Positions 1-8,348 of a DNA stretch of 64,000 nt are shown one piece after another (position 1 is the first letter of the stretch; the number at the start of each line of letters is the position of its first letter). The translations under genes were made by a program, and so were the position numbers. This stretch comes from Verrucomicrobiales bacterium. Lineage in GTDB: Bacteria > Verrucomicrobiota > Verrucomicrobiia > Limisphaerales > J093. Where the stretch lies: NCBI GenBank assembly GCA_024233305.1, contig JACKPV010000024.1, positions 62,001 through 126,000 of the forward strand. The letters are read 5' to 3'. Below the pieces are notes generated by a model. The model worked only from the letters and a program-made list of their open reading frames with translations. It was not told the origin of the DNA and did no database searches.

Positions 1-2
1 AG

Positions 3-1049
3 CAGAACGGCTTCAACCTCAACCTGGTTGATCTGGTGATCGAAAAGCCCGTGGATGAAAGCTCCTGGGGCGCCGGTTATCGCGCCGAACTCCTGTTCGG
101 TCCGGATGCGAAGCGCCTCGGATCGAACACCATGCTGGGCTTCAAGGATGACTCGGATCTCGCCATCAAGAACGCCTACGTCAGCCTTCGTGCGCCGGTG
201 GGCAATGGCATCAACTTCAAGGTGGGCCTCTGGGACACGATCGTCGGCTACGAGGTCTTCGCCGCAGGAGCCAATCCCAACTACAGCCGCTCCTACGCCT
301 TCTTCATTGAGCCGTTCGTGCACACAGGAGTATTAGCCAGCTACGACGTCAACGATATCCTCAGTATTAACTTCGGCGTGGCTAACAACGGCTTCGGCAG
401 CGACTTGGCCAACGGTGCGGCGGCCCCCGACCCGATTGGTGGCACAGTTACAACGCCGCCTCCTGCTCCAGGCACCACCGTGACCCTCCCTGGCCGGGGC
501 GGCAACATGATCAATTACCGCGGGGCCGACAACGGTGAACTGACGTACTTGGGCAGCGTTTCGTTGACCGCACCCGAGAGCGCCGGAGCACTCGAAGGCG
601 CTCAACTCACCGGCGGCATCGTCTACAATCCGCAATCGGGTGGTTTTCAGGACTTCTACAACTTCTACGCCGGAGCCAGCCTGCCCCTGCCCGTCACCGG
701 GCTGAGCTTGGGAGCAGCGTACGATTACCTGGGTGGCCAGGACACGATGCACGCCAACGCCTTTGGCGGGTATCTGGTCTTCCAGGCGACCGAGAAACTG
801 CTTCTTGCCGGCCGCGTGGAATACGCCAACGGCAGCTCCGGCACGTGGGGTACCGCCGGGAAGCCGGACGGCGACGAGTTCCTCGGCGTCACCGCCACGA
901 TCGACTACTCCCTCTGGGCGAACACCATCACCCGGCTGGAGTTCCGTTGGGATCGGGATCTGGCCGACGGGCCCAAGGCGTTTGGCACGGCAGCCAATCC
1001 CGCCGAGGACGCCTACATGCTGGCGCTCAACGTGATCTACAACTTCTAA
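3..1049 (+). CDS. Outer-membrane beta-barrel porin (OmpL-like, bbp2 type), 5' end outside window
   Basis: The frame is open at the left edge and runs in frame from base 3, so the signal peptide and first strands lie outside the window; 348 residues are visible. The sequence is made of alternating short beta-strand-like segments. It contains the block YEVFAAGANPNYSRSYAF followed by a segment about an extracellular turn and HTGVLASY, which I recognise from putative beta-barrel porin-2 proteins of Verrucomicrobia. It ends in Tyr-Asn-Phe, the C-terminal aromatic used by the BAM machinery. A Pro/Gly/Thr-rich insertion near visible residues 137-165 is probably an extracellular loop. The likely role is passive solute diffusion across the outer membrane; the substrate is unknown. 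A strong hairpin terminator follows. Confidence 0.8.
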   Translation, partial: QNGFNLNLVDLVIEKPVDESSWGAGYRAELLFGPDAKRLGSNTMLGFKDDSDLAIKNAYVSLRAPVGNGINFKVGLWDTIVGYEVFAAGANPNYSRSYAFFIEPFVHTGVLASYDVNDILSINFGVANNGFGSDLANGAAAPDPIGGTVTTPPPAPGTTVTLPGRGGNMINYRGADNGELTYLGSVSLTAPESAGALEGAQLTGGIVYNPQSGGFQDFYNFYAGASLPLPVTGLSLGAAYDYLGGQDTMHANAFGGYLVFQATEKLLLAGRVEYANGSSGTWGTAGKPDGDEFLGVTATIDYSLWANTITRLEFRWDRDLADGPKAFGTAANPAEDAYMLALNVIYNF

Positions 1050-1066
1050 GCCCCTTCCCCTCCGCG

Positions 1067-1097
1067 AAGCCCCTTCCCGCAACGGAAGGGGCTTTTG
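1067..1097 (+). terminator. Rho-independent terminator of the porin gene
   Basis: An 11-bp perfect stem (AAGCCCCTTCC at 1067-1077 with GGAAGGGGCTT at 1084-1094) closes a 6-base loop and runs into TTTT on the plus strand. It starts 18 bases after the porin stop codon. It may also stop transcription arriving from lpxA on the other strand, although that side has no T-tract. Confidence 0.85.
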
Positions 1098-1154
1098 CGT
1101 TCCGGGTCCCGGCCTTCCCGTCGCTCCTGAGAAGTCTACCCGCCCGGATGACGA

Positions 1155-1943
1155 TCAGGCGCCCGCCCGCGCCTCGCGTCGAGGACTGACACAACCGCGG
1201 CGGCTGGACCGGAAAAAGCCAACGAACACCCGCCCCCATTCGCTGCGGACCAGGGGTTCCGCGGCCTCAAGGCGTTCGGCCAGGGAACCGATGCCCAGAA
1301 CCATCGCATGGTATAGCCGCCGCAGTTCGAGGCGTTCCTCAGCACTCAACCCCGCCCGGCGCATTCCCACGACATTCAACCCCGCGATGCCGTTGTCCCC
1401 CCGCGCAATCGTGCAGGGCGGGAGGTCTTTGCTGATCGCCGATCCCCCCTGCATCAGCGCCATCTGTCCCACGCGCACGAACTGATGCACCAGGCAGTTG
1501 CCCGAAATGAAGGCGCGGTCGTGCAACTCGACATACCCTCCGAGGGTGGCCCCGTTGGCCATGATCACGCGGTCCCCCAACCGGCAGTTGTGTCCCACAT
1601 GACTGTGCGCCATCAGAAAGCAATGCGAACCGATCCGCGTTTCCTCCCCCACGGAACTCGACCGGTGAACGGTCACATGCTCCCGGAAGACGTTCTGATC
1701 CCCGATCACCAATCCGGTGGGCGCCGGCGTGTAAGCCAGATCCTGGGGCGCGTCGCCGATCACCGCTCCGGTATGGAAACGGTTGCCGGCACCGATGAGA
1801 GCTGGTCCCAGCAGGTGGACGTGCGGCCCGACCGCGCAACCCGCGCCCAGCCGCACACCGGCCTCAATGACGGCAAAGGGCCCAACCTCAACGCTCGGGT
1901 CGAGTTCGGCTTCCGGATCAATGATGGCGCTGGGATGAATCAC
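1155..1943 (-). CDS. lpxA: Acyl-ACP--UDP-N-acetylglucosamine O-acyltransferase (LpxA)
   Basis: LpxA performs the first step of lipid A synthesis, moving a hydroxyacyl chain from ACP to the 3-OH of UDP-GlcNAc in the cytoplasm. The 262-residue length equals the usual family length. Hexapeptide repeats of the left-handed beta-helix fill residues 1-185, with the family block GDAPQDLAY near 63-71. The catalytic His is in HSHVGHNC, with His118 matching E. coli His125. A short helical C-terminal domain follows, and its last 30 residues are Arg-rich and poorly conserved. It is the last gene of a minus-strand run lspA-miaA-hflX-radC-lpxA, 20 bases after radC. lpxA usually sits with lpxD/fabZ/lpxB, and none of these is here. 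Confidence 0.93.
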   Translation of the reverse strand: MIHPSAIIDPEAELDPSVEVGPFAVIEAGVRLGAGCAVGPHVHLLGPALIGAGNRFHTGAVIGDAPQDLAYTPAPTGLVIGDQNVFREHVTVHRSSSVGEETRIGSHCFLMAHSHVGHNCRLGDRVIMANGATLGGYVELHDRAFISGNCLVHQFVRVGQMALMQGGSAISKDLPPCTIARGDNGIAGLNVVGMRRAGLSAEERLELRRLYHAMVLGIGSLAERLEAAEPLVRSEWGRVFVGFFRSSRRGCVSPRREARAGA

Positions 1944-1963
1944 GGAGGATCAGTTACCGGGAG

Positions 1964-2674
1964 TTAATCGTAGAAGTAACCCAACTCCCGAAGCGAGACG
2001 AAATCCCGCGGCCGGTCCTCGGTTGCCCGCCCCAGGATGATGTGGTCCAGGAGTTCGATGCGCAGAAGGCGTCCGGCCCGGATCAGGTCCCGGGTCACCC
2101 GGATGTCGGGATCGCTCGGGGCGGGATCGCCGCTCGGATGGTTGTGGACCACGATCACCGCCGAGGCATTCGCGCTGATCGCGGCCCGGAACACATCCCG
2201 GGGATGGACGTGCACTTCGTTCAAGGTGCCGGTGCCCAGGCGTTCAACCCGGATCAATCGCCGGCGGGTGTTGAGCAGCACTGCCTGGAATTGTTCCGTT
2301 TCGTAGGCCCGGTTCTCTTCCCGCAACAGTTCGGCGATCCGGGCCGGGGTATCCAGCAACGGCGATTCGGTGCGGATCTCCCGCGCCATCCGCTCGGCAA
2401 GCTTGAAGGCCGCCTTCAAAGTGACCGCCTTGTCCAAACCCACACCGGGCGCCCGCCGCAACACGTCCAACGGCGCGCGAGCCAGTTCGCCAAGCCCATC
2501 GAACTGCTGAAGAAACCGCCGGGCGATGTCCAGCGCCGAGGAGCCCCGGGTGCCCGTGCGCAGCAGGATCGCGATCAACTCGGCGCTGCTCAACGCATCG
2601 GCGCCCTGCTCCCTCAACCGCTCCCGCGGACGCTCGGTCAACGGCAGGTCCTTGATCCGAAAGCCGGAATTCAC
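1964..2674 (-). CDS. radC: RadC family JAB/MPN-domain protein
   Basis: RadC-family protein, 236 residues, the normal family size. An N-terminal helix-hairpin-helix-like segment contains PGVGLDKAVTLKA near residues 76-88. The C-terminal JAB domain carries the metalloprotease-type ligands: Glu in LNEVHVHPRD and HNHPSGD at 177-183, followed by SDPD. The in vivo role is unresolved; the old repair assignment in E. coli is not supported by later work. I chose the GTG at 2672-2674 because the translation from there begins NSGFRIKDLP, the conserved start of the family, and because a longer reading (to 3007) would run through the end of hflX. It lies 32 bases downstream of hflX. Confidence 0.88.
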   Translation of the reverse strand: MNSGFRIKDLPLTERPRERLREQGADALSSAELIAILLRTGTRGSSALDIARRFLQQFDGLGELARAPLDVLRRAPGVGLDKAVTLKAAFKLAERMAREIRTESPLLDTPARIAELLREENRAYETEQFQAVLLNTRRRLIRVERLGTGTLNEVHVHPRDVFRAAISANASAVIVVHNHPSGDPAPSDPDIRVTRDLIRAGRLLRIELLDHIILGRATEDRPRDFVSLRELGYFYD

Positions 2675-2706
2675 GCCACAAATGTTGGCCTTCAAAAGCA
2701 GGTGAT

Positions 2707-4023
2707 TCAATCGCAAATCTCCGGGCGTCCCTCCCCGGTCGGCCCCGCCATGAACCGGGAGAATTCCGCCCGGCAGAACGGCGGAATCCACACCGTGAAA
2801 TGCCCGGCCTCCCCGTCGAATTCCTGCTCGACGATCTGGCCCACTTCGTGCAGCCGCGATAGCGCCGCCGCCGCCGTGTGCGGGATCACCAACTCGACCA
2901 ACTCCCGGACCGGCCGCAGTTGCGACCCGAGCTCGGCCATCAACGCCGGAAAGCCCTCGCCGGTGCGCGCGGACACCAATACCGCCTGGGGATGCCGGCC
3001 CAGCCACAACCGCGCCGCCAGTTCGTCCGCCAGCCGGTCCACCTTGTTGAACACCATCAGCGTCGGCCGCGCAGGCACCCCGATCTCCTCCAGCACGAGG
3101 TTCACGGCCGCCACCTGTTCCTCGGCCTGGGGATGCGTGATGTCCACGACGTGCAGGAGCAGGTCGGCCATCACCACCTCCTCGAGCGTCGCCTTGAAGG
3201 CGTCCACGAGCTGATGCGGAAGCTTGCGGATGAAACCCACGGTGTCGGAAAGCAGCACGTTCTGGTTCGTCGGCAGCCGCAGGCGGCGGGTCGTCGGGTC
3301 AAGCGTGGCGAACAACTTGTCCTCCTCGAGCACCTCGGCGCCCGTCAGCGCATTGAACAGGGTGGACTTGCCGGCGTTGGTGTAGCCGACAATCGACGCC
3401 AGCGGCCAGAGATGCCGACGCCGGCCCTGCCGTTGCGTCTCCCGCTGACGCCGCACCTCCTCCAACTCACGTCCCAGGCGGTCGATCCGTTCCTGCACCT
3501 TGCGCCGATCCGCTTCGAGCTGTGTCTCCCCCTCGCCGCCCCGCATGCCAATGCCGCCCTTCTGCCGCGAGAGATGGGTCCAATACCGCGTCAAACGCGG
3601 CAACAAATGCCGCAAACGCGCAAGTTCGACCTGCAACCGTCCCTCCCGCGTCCGCGCCCGCTGGCTGAAAATGTCGAGAATCAGGGCGGTGCGATCGAGG
3701 ATCTTGCATTCGAGCAACCGCTCGAGGTTGCGCGTCTGGGCAGGAGTCAGTTCATCGTCGAAGACCACGGTGTCGACCTGCCCTCCCCGGGCCTGAGCCG
3801 CGAGTTCGGCGGCCTTGCCGGAGCCGATGTAGGTGCTGGCATTGGGCGCCTCGAGCCGCTGGTGGAGGCGTCCCACGACCTCGCCGCCGGCGGTGGTCGC
3901 GAGCTGCTCCAATTCGTCGAGCGACTCCTCGACGGCCGCGGCAGGTGTCCCTTTCAGGGAGACACCCACCAGCATCACGCGTTCGGTGCGCTGCTGAATC
4001 TCGGTTGAAAGCAGGGCCTTCAA
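2707..4023 (-). CDS. hflX: GTPase HflX
   Basis: Ribosome-associated GTPase that splits stalled or heat-damaged ribosomes. The 438 residues contain the HflX N-terminal domain, with PNASTYIGSGK near 60-70 and the glycine-rich nucleotide-contacting segment KGGIGMRGGEGETQLE near 155-170, then a coiled region of Glu/Arg. The G domain follows: G1 GYTNAGKS at 213-220, G3 DTVGFI and G4 NKVD. A C-terminal domain of about 60 residues ends the protein. Its ATG overlaps the TGA of miaA by four bases (ATGA), indicating translational coupling. The miaA-hflX pairing also occurs in proteobacteria (miaA-hfq-hflX), but no hfq is present here. Confidence 0.95.
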   Translation of the reverse strand: MKALLSTEIQQRTERVMLVGVSLKGTPAAAVEESLDELEQLATTAGGEVVGRLHQRLEAPNASTYIGSGKAAELAAQARGGQVDTVVFDDELTPAQTRNLERLLECKILDRTALILDIFSQRARTREGRLQVELARLRHLLPRLTRYWTHLSRQKGGIGMRGGEGETQLEADRRKVQERIDRLGRELEEVRRQRETQRQGRRRHLWPLASIVGYTNAGKSTLFNALTGAEVLEEDKLFATLDPTTRRLRLPTNQNVLLSDTVGFIRKLPHQLVDAFKATLEEVVMADLLLHVVDITHPQAEEQVAAVNLVLEEIGVPARPTLMVFNKVDRLADELAARLWLGRHPQAVLVSARTGEGFPALMAELGSQLRPVRELVELVIPHTAAAALSRLHEVGQIVEQEFDGEAGHFTVWIPPFCRAEFSRFMAGPTGEGRPEICD

Positions 4024-5024
4024 TGGTTCTCCTTCGCCTCACTCCCGGGCACGGTCCCCGGGGCTCTTCGCCCGCCGCCCGCCGCGCGGCTCCCGGCGCC
4101 GCCAAGCTCCTCGGACCAGATCTTCAGAATGCGCCGGGCTGTGAGTTCGGCGCGTTCCTCCCGCTCGACCGGAACGGGACGGCAGGGCAACTGATGGCGA
4201 AACCAGGTCATCTGGCGCCTGGCGAGTTGCCGGGTCCGCTGCTTGACGCACGCGACTGTGGCGGCCAGATCCCGCTCGCCGCCCAGGTGTTCGACGACCT
4301 GCCGGTAACCGATGGCTTGCATCGCCGTCCGGTTGCCGCCCAGGCCGCGGGCCAGCAATCCGCGCGTCTCCTCCACCAGCCCCGAGGCAAACATCTGCTC
4401 GACCCGGCGGTCGATGCGGGCCGCCAGGTCCGCCCGATCACGCTCAAGCAGCAACACCATACCGCTTACCCTGTCGGGGACGGACCCCCAACACCGCCGG
4501 GAGTCCTCAAGCGGCCTGCCCGTGAGACGCAGAAGTTCCACCGCGCGTTGCACCCGCCGTGGATTGGCGAGGTCGATCCGCGCCGATGCCGCCGGATCCC
4601 GGCTCCGCAACTCCGCCACCAATTCCGGCAGCGGTGTGCCCTCCAATTCAGCCCGCAGAGTTCCTTCTCCCCGGGGCATGGCGTCCAGTCCGTACAGCAG
4701 GGCCTTAAAATACAGCCCGGTCCCCCCGCACAACACCGGCAGCCGTCCGCGGTTCAGTATGGCTTGGACCACCTCAAGGGCGAGCATCCGAAACCGCCCG
4801 GTATCGAAGGGAGCATCCGGTTCCACGACATCCAATAAGTGATGGGGAGCCTCGCCCCGTTCACCCGGTCCCGGCTTGGCCGTGCCGATGTCGAGCCCCC
4901 GGTAGATCTGCATGGAATCCACGGTGACCACTTCGCCCCCGGTCATCGAGGCCAGACGCAGGGCCACCGCCGACTTCCCCGAAGCCGTCGGACCCGCAAG
5001 CATCAACGTCCGGCGCCAATCCAC
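4020..5024 (-). CDS. miaA: tRNA dimethylallyltransferase (MiaA)
   Basis: Transfers dimethylallyl from DMAPP to N6 of adenosine 37 in tRNAs that read codons starting with U. The 334 residues begin with the P-loop GPTASGKS at 11-18, followed by the family motif DSMQIYRGLDIGTAKP. Further conserved blocks are HHLLDVVEP and GGTGLYFKALLYGLD, and the C-terminal part has AIGYRQVVEHL and ARRQMTWFRHQ. It starts with GTG at 5022-5024, one base after the lspA stop codon, and overlaps hflX at its other end. The last 30 residues are a poorly conserved Arg/Gly-rich tail. Confidence 0.95.
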   Translation of the reverse strand: MDWRRTLMLAGPTASGKSAVALRLASMTGGEVVTVDSMQIYRGLDIGTAKPGPGERGEAPHHLLDVVEPDAPFDTGRFRMLALEVVQAILNRGRLPVLCGGTGLYFKALLYGLDAMPRGEGTLRAELEGTPLPELVAELRSRDPAASARIDLANPRRVQRAVELLRLTGRPLEDSRRCWGSVPDRVSGMVLLLERDRADLAARIDRRVEQMFASGLVEETRGLLARGLGGNRTAMQAIGYRQVVEHLGGERDLAATVACVKQRTRQLARRQMTWFRHQLPCRPVPVEREERAELTARRILKIWSEELGGAGSRAAGGGRRAPGTVPGSEAKENH

Positions 5025-5025
5025 G

Positions 5026-5535
5026 TCAACTCGAGGTCAGCGGCTCCGCTTCGCGTTCCCCGCCCTCCCGCCACGAAAGCACGAGCAACAGCACCACCCC
5101 GACGCAGATCGCACTGTCCGCCACGTTGAAGGCAGGAAAGCCCGCTTCCCGACCGTCGCCACCCCGTGGACGCAGATAGAAATACAGGAAATCGATCACG
5201 TGTCCGACGCGCAACCGGTCGATGAGATTGCCCAGGATGCCTCCGCCAACCAACCCATAGGCGATCTGCCCCACAGACGAGCGCAAATCGAAGCGGTTGC
5301 GCAGCCAGACGAGCAAGCCCAGGGCGATGCACGAAACCAACGCCAGGAGCCCGTTGTTGCCGTGGAACAGGCTCCAGGCCGCCCCAGTGTTCCCCCAATG
5401 CACGAGTTTGAAGAAGCCGTCGATGACAATCCGCTGATCCCACCGGTTGATCAGCGACATGACCAGGAGCTTGGTGAACTGATCCGCGATCAGCACCACG
5501 CCGCCAGTGATGAGAATCCGTCGGTTTGCACTCAC
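5026..5535 (-). CDS. lspA: Lipoprotein signal peptidase (signal peptidase II, LspA)
   Basis: Inner-membrane aspartyl protease that removes signal peptides from prolipoproteins. The protein has 169 residues and four hydrophobic helices near 8-28, 62-79, 89-106 and 137-156. The catalytic aspartates are visible: Asp115 in GHVIDF and Asp140 in FNVADS. The conserved NTGAAWSLF block near 49-57 is also present. It is the first gene of the lspA-miaA-hflX-radC-lpxA run and is one base from miaA. A lipoprotein that could be a substrate is encoded in this window (the amidase at 50881-52116). Confidence 0.95.
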   Translation of the reverse strand: MSANRRILITGGVVLIADQFTKLLVMSLINRWDQRIVIDGFFKLVHWGNTGAAWSLFHGNNGLLALVSCIALGLLVWLRNRFDLRSSVGQIAYGLVGGGILGNLIDRLRVGHVIDFLYFYLRPRGGDGREAGFPAFNVADSAICVGVVLLLVLSWREGGEREAEPLTSS

Positions 5536-5886
5536 AGCAATGAAACCCGTCCATCATTAGTCCCGAATCGGCGGACCGATGCAAGCGCCGCGGCTCAAAA
5601 CCTGCATGCCGCACCGCCGCGCTCCCCTGTCCGCCCCCCCCCCCGCCGCGGCTAGCTTCCTCAACCGGCGCCCCCCGAAGTGGCTGCGACGCTGCGCGTC
5701 TTGGGCTCTTCCAAGCAGCCGGCCCCTGGGACTACGGAGCGCCGGATTTGTCAGGCTGGGCATGCCGCGGGTCGAGCCTGCGGCGGAGTGAAATGCGCGC
5801 TCCGAAGAAGCGAAGCTGGGCGCGCTGCGAAGGCGGTTCCCAAACGCAACTTGCCCGGCCGTTCCGCCGGGGTTACAACCTCGTGC
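5536..5886. other. Divergent intergenic region with an 11-C tract
   Basis: This 351-bp gap separates lspA (minus) from the sulfatase gene (plus) and must hold both promoters; I could not pick a convincing -35/-10 pair. It contains an uninterrupted run of 11 cytosines at 5634-5644 and several GC-rich inverted repeats, such as GCGCGC blocks around 5802 and 5819. Short open frames cross it but show no recognisable protein similarity. It could be a degraded dispersed repeat, which cannot be decided from one copy. Confidence 0.5.
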
Positions 5887-7737
5887 ATGCAACACCGGTC
5901 CCGATTCCTGGGAGTGCTCCTGACGGCCGCGGCGCTGCATGCGGCCGCCGCCGACCTGCCGAACATCCTCTGGATCACCAGCGAGGACAACGGTCCCCAG
6001 CTCGGCTGCTACGGCGATGCCTACGCCACCACCCCGCACCTGGACGCCCTGGCGGCAAAGGGGACCATCTACCTCCACGCCTGGTCGGCGGCCCCCGTTT
6101 GTGCGCCGGCCCGCACCACCATCATCTCAGGGGTCTACCCACCCGCCCTTGGCGCCGAGCACATGCGCAGCATGGTACCGTTGCCCCCCGGCCTCCGGCT
6201 CTATCCCCAGTTCCTGCGGGAAGCCGGCTACTACTGCACCAACAATTCCAAGGAAGACTACAACGTCGCGCAGCCGCCGGGGGTGTGGGACGAATCCTCC
6301 GGCCGGGCCCATTGGCGAAATCGCGCCCCCGGCCAGCCCTTCTTCGCCATCTTCAACTTCACCACCACGCACGAAAGCCAGATCCGCAAACGGCCCCATC
6401 AGGCCGTGCACGATCCCGCCGGCGTCCGGATCCCGGCGTATCATCCAGACACACCGGAAACCCGTCGCGACTGGGCCCAGTACTACGACAAAATCACCGA
6501 GATGGACGCCCAGGCCGGAAAGCTGCTGGCGGACCTCGAGTCGGACGGTCTGACCGCCAACACCATCATCGTGTATTTCGGCGATCACGGCCCGGGCATG
6601 CCCCGGTCCAAGCGCTGGCCCTACAACTCGGGCCTGCAAGTTCCACTCATCGTCCACATCCCGGATCGCTTCGCCGGATTGCGCCCACCGGACTACGCGC
6701 CCGCCGGACGCAGCTCGCGTCTCGTCAGTTTCGTGGACCTGGCCCCCACCATGCTTGCCCTGGCGGGAATTCACCCGCCGGCCTGGATGCAGGGCCGGGC
6801 CTTCCTGGGGCCCTTCACCGGCACGCCGCGCCCCTTCATGTATGGATTCCGTGGCCGCATGGACGAGCGTTATGACCTCGTTCGCACGGTAACCGACGGC
6901 CGCTACGTCTACCTCCGCCAATACTTGCCTCACAAGCCGTACGGCCAGCACGTGGCCTACATGTTCGAGACGCCGACCACGCAGATCTGGAAGACGCTCA
7001 ACGATGAAGGAAAGCTCAACGACTCCCAGTCACGCTTCTGGCAGACCAAGCCGCCGGAGGAACTCTACGATCTAATCACCGATCCCGACGAGACCCGCAA
7101 CCTTGCCGACTCGCCCGAACACCGGGAGATTCTCCTCCACCTGCGCCAAGCGGAACGGGAACAGGTCTTTGCGATCCGGGACCTTGGCTTCCTCCCCGAG
7201 AACGAAATTCACAGCCGCTCCGCCGGCTCCACCCCCTATGAAATCGCCCGGGATCCTGCCGCTTTTCCCCTGGGCCGCATCCACGCCGCGGCCGACCTGG
7301 CGTCCCGCCCCGGGATGGGCCGGCTGCCGGCGATGCGACGGTTCCTTGCTGATCCGGACAGCGCCGTTCGCTACTGGGGCGCAACGGGCCTCTTGATCCG
7401 CGGACCCGAGGCCGTCCGCGCCTGTGAAGCACAACTGCGTCTGGCCCTCGGCGATCCTGCGCCGGCAGTGCGCGTTGCGGCCTCCGAAGCCCTCGGAAAG
7501 CACGGAGACGAAGAGGATTCATCGCGGGCAATCCGCACCCTGCTTGAGCTCTCCTCGCTCGACGACAACGATGTGTGGACGTGCATGATGGCCTTGAACG
7601 CCATCGACGCGATGGGCGTCCGGGCGCACGGCGCGCGGGCCCGCTTGGAGGCCCTCCCGGCACAAGGAGGAACGGCGCACAATCGCTATGCCAACTACGT
7701 GCCGCGTTTGCTGAAAGACCTGCTCGGACAACCCTGA
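5887..7737 (+). CDS. Exported sulfatase with C-terminal HEAT-like region
   Basis: Predicted sulfatase of 616 residues that should hydrolyse sulfate esters, probably on sulfated polysaccharides outside the cytoplasm. A signal peptide covers residues 1-22 and is followed at once by PNILWITSEDNGP, which carries the first metal ligands. The sulfatase signature CAPAR at 72-76 is of the Cys type, so activity needs conversion of Cys72 to formylglycine. Further family motifs are HES near 156 and the metal-binding block YFGDHGPGMPRSKRWPYN. About 130 C-terminal residues form Ala/Leu-rich helical repeats resembling HEAT units, which is unusual for the family and may bind a partner. The start at 5887 was chosen because it is followed by the signal peptide; the frame is open further upstream. 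No maturase or transporter is adjacent. Confidence 0.9.
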   Translation: MQHRSRFLGVLLTAAALHAAAADLPNILWITSEDNGPQLGCYGDAYATTPHLDALAAKGTIYLHAWSAAPVCAPARTTIISGVYPPALGAEHMRSMVPLPPGLRLYPQFLREAGYYCTNNSKEDYNVAQPPGVWDESSGRAHWRNRAPGQPFFAIFNFTTTHESQIRKRPHQAVHDPAGVRIPAYHPDTPETRRDWAQYYDKITEMDAQAGKLLADLESDGLTANTIIVYFGDHGPGMPRSKRWPYNSGLQVPLIVHIPDRFAGLRPPDYAPAGRSSRLVSFVDLAPTMLALAGIHPPAWMQGRAFLGPFTGTPRPFMYGFRGRMDERYDLVRTVTDGRYVYLRQYLPHKPYGQHVAYMFETPTTQIWKTLNDEGKLNDSQSRFWQTKPPEELYDLITDPDETRNLADSPEHREILLHLRQAEREQVFAIRDLGFLPENEIHSRSAGSTPYEIARDPAAFPLGRIHAAADLASRPGMGRLPAMRRFLADPDSAVRYWGATGLLIRGPEAVRACEAQLRLALGDPAPAVRVAASEALGKHGDEEDSSRAIRTLLELSSLDDNDVWTCMMALNAIDAMGVRAHGARARLEALPAQGGTAHNRYANYVPRLLKDLLGQP

Positions 7738-7755
7738 GCCCAGACCGATAAGCAA

Positions 7756-7779
7756 AAGGCCCCGCCGCGGCGGGGCCTT
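7756..7779. terminator. Bidirectional terminator between sulfatase and rplQ
   Basis: A perfect 24-base palindrome (AAGGCCCCGCCG with its complement CGGCGGGGCCTT) lies between two converging genes. It is 18 bases after the sulfatase stop and 26 bases after the rplQ stop. It ends the plus-strand sulfatase transcript and the long minus-strand ribosomal protein block. The T-tracts are short (TT plus flanking A residues on each side). Confidence 0.8.
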
Positions 7780-7805
7780 CATGCATCTGGAAGCGGGAAC
7801 CGGCG

Positions 7806-8324
7806 TCAGCTTTCCTTCGCAGGTACGCCACCGACGGTTTCCCCGCCCTCGCCTGCCGGGGTGACGGTGGCAGCTTCATCAGCAACAGGGGCTGCCTTTT
7901 CCTGTGGTGGGGCCGTTTCAACCGGCTTGGCTGCGGCCGCCTGAGCCGCAGTGCCGCCCCCTCCCAGAACTTCGTCGACCCACTCGAGTATGGCCATCTG
8001 AGCCGCGTCGCCCGGGCGTTGATGAAGACGGATGATCCGGGTGTAGCCGCCGTTCCGGTTTCGGTGCGTTTCAGCTATGTCGCGGAACAGCACGGTCACT
8101 GCGTCCTTCTCAGGCAGCCGTGAATCCGCCAACCGCCGGTGATGCAAGGTACCCTTTTTGGCCAGGGTGACCATCTTCTCCGCCACCGGACGGGCGGCCT
8201 TGGCCTTCGCCAGGGTCGTCGTCACCCGACGATTCTTGATGAGGCTGCACACCAAATTCGCCAACATGGCGTTGCGGTGATCCCCTTTACGACCCAGTTT
8301 CGCGTTGCGTTTGCGGTGGCGCAT
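7806..8324 (-). CDS. rplQ: 50S ribosomal protein L17
   Basis: L17 lies near the peptide exit tunnel of the large subunit. The family domain covers residues 1-120, beginning MRHRKRNAKLGRKGDHR, with NRRVTTTLAKAKAARPVAEKMVT in the middle and the terminal block GYTRIIRLHQRPGDAAQMAILEWVD. A further 50 residues rich in Ala, Pro, Glu and Val follow; usual L17 length is about 120-130, so this is a low-complexity extension. It is the last gene of the alpha-operon segment, 24 bases after rpoA. Confidence 0.96.
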   Translation of the reverse strand: MRHRKRNAKLGRKGDHRNAMLANLVCSLIKNRRVTTTLAKAKAARPVAEKMVTLAKKGTLHHRRLADSRLPEKDAVTVLFRDIAETHRNRNGGYTRIIRLHQRPGDAAQMAILEWVDEVLGGGGTAAQAAAAKPVETAPPQEKAAPVADEAATVTPAGEGGETVGGVPAKES

Positions 8325-8348
8325 ATGTCAGTGATTGCAGAAGTGTGC

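Noticed and set aside
2675..3007. Upstream in-frame extension of radC
   Set aside because: The extra 111 residues are read through the 3' end of hflX in another frame and are Gly/Arg-rich without similarity; the GTG at 2674 begins the conserved part.
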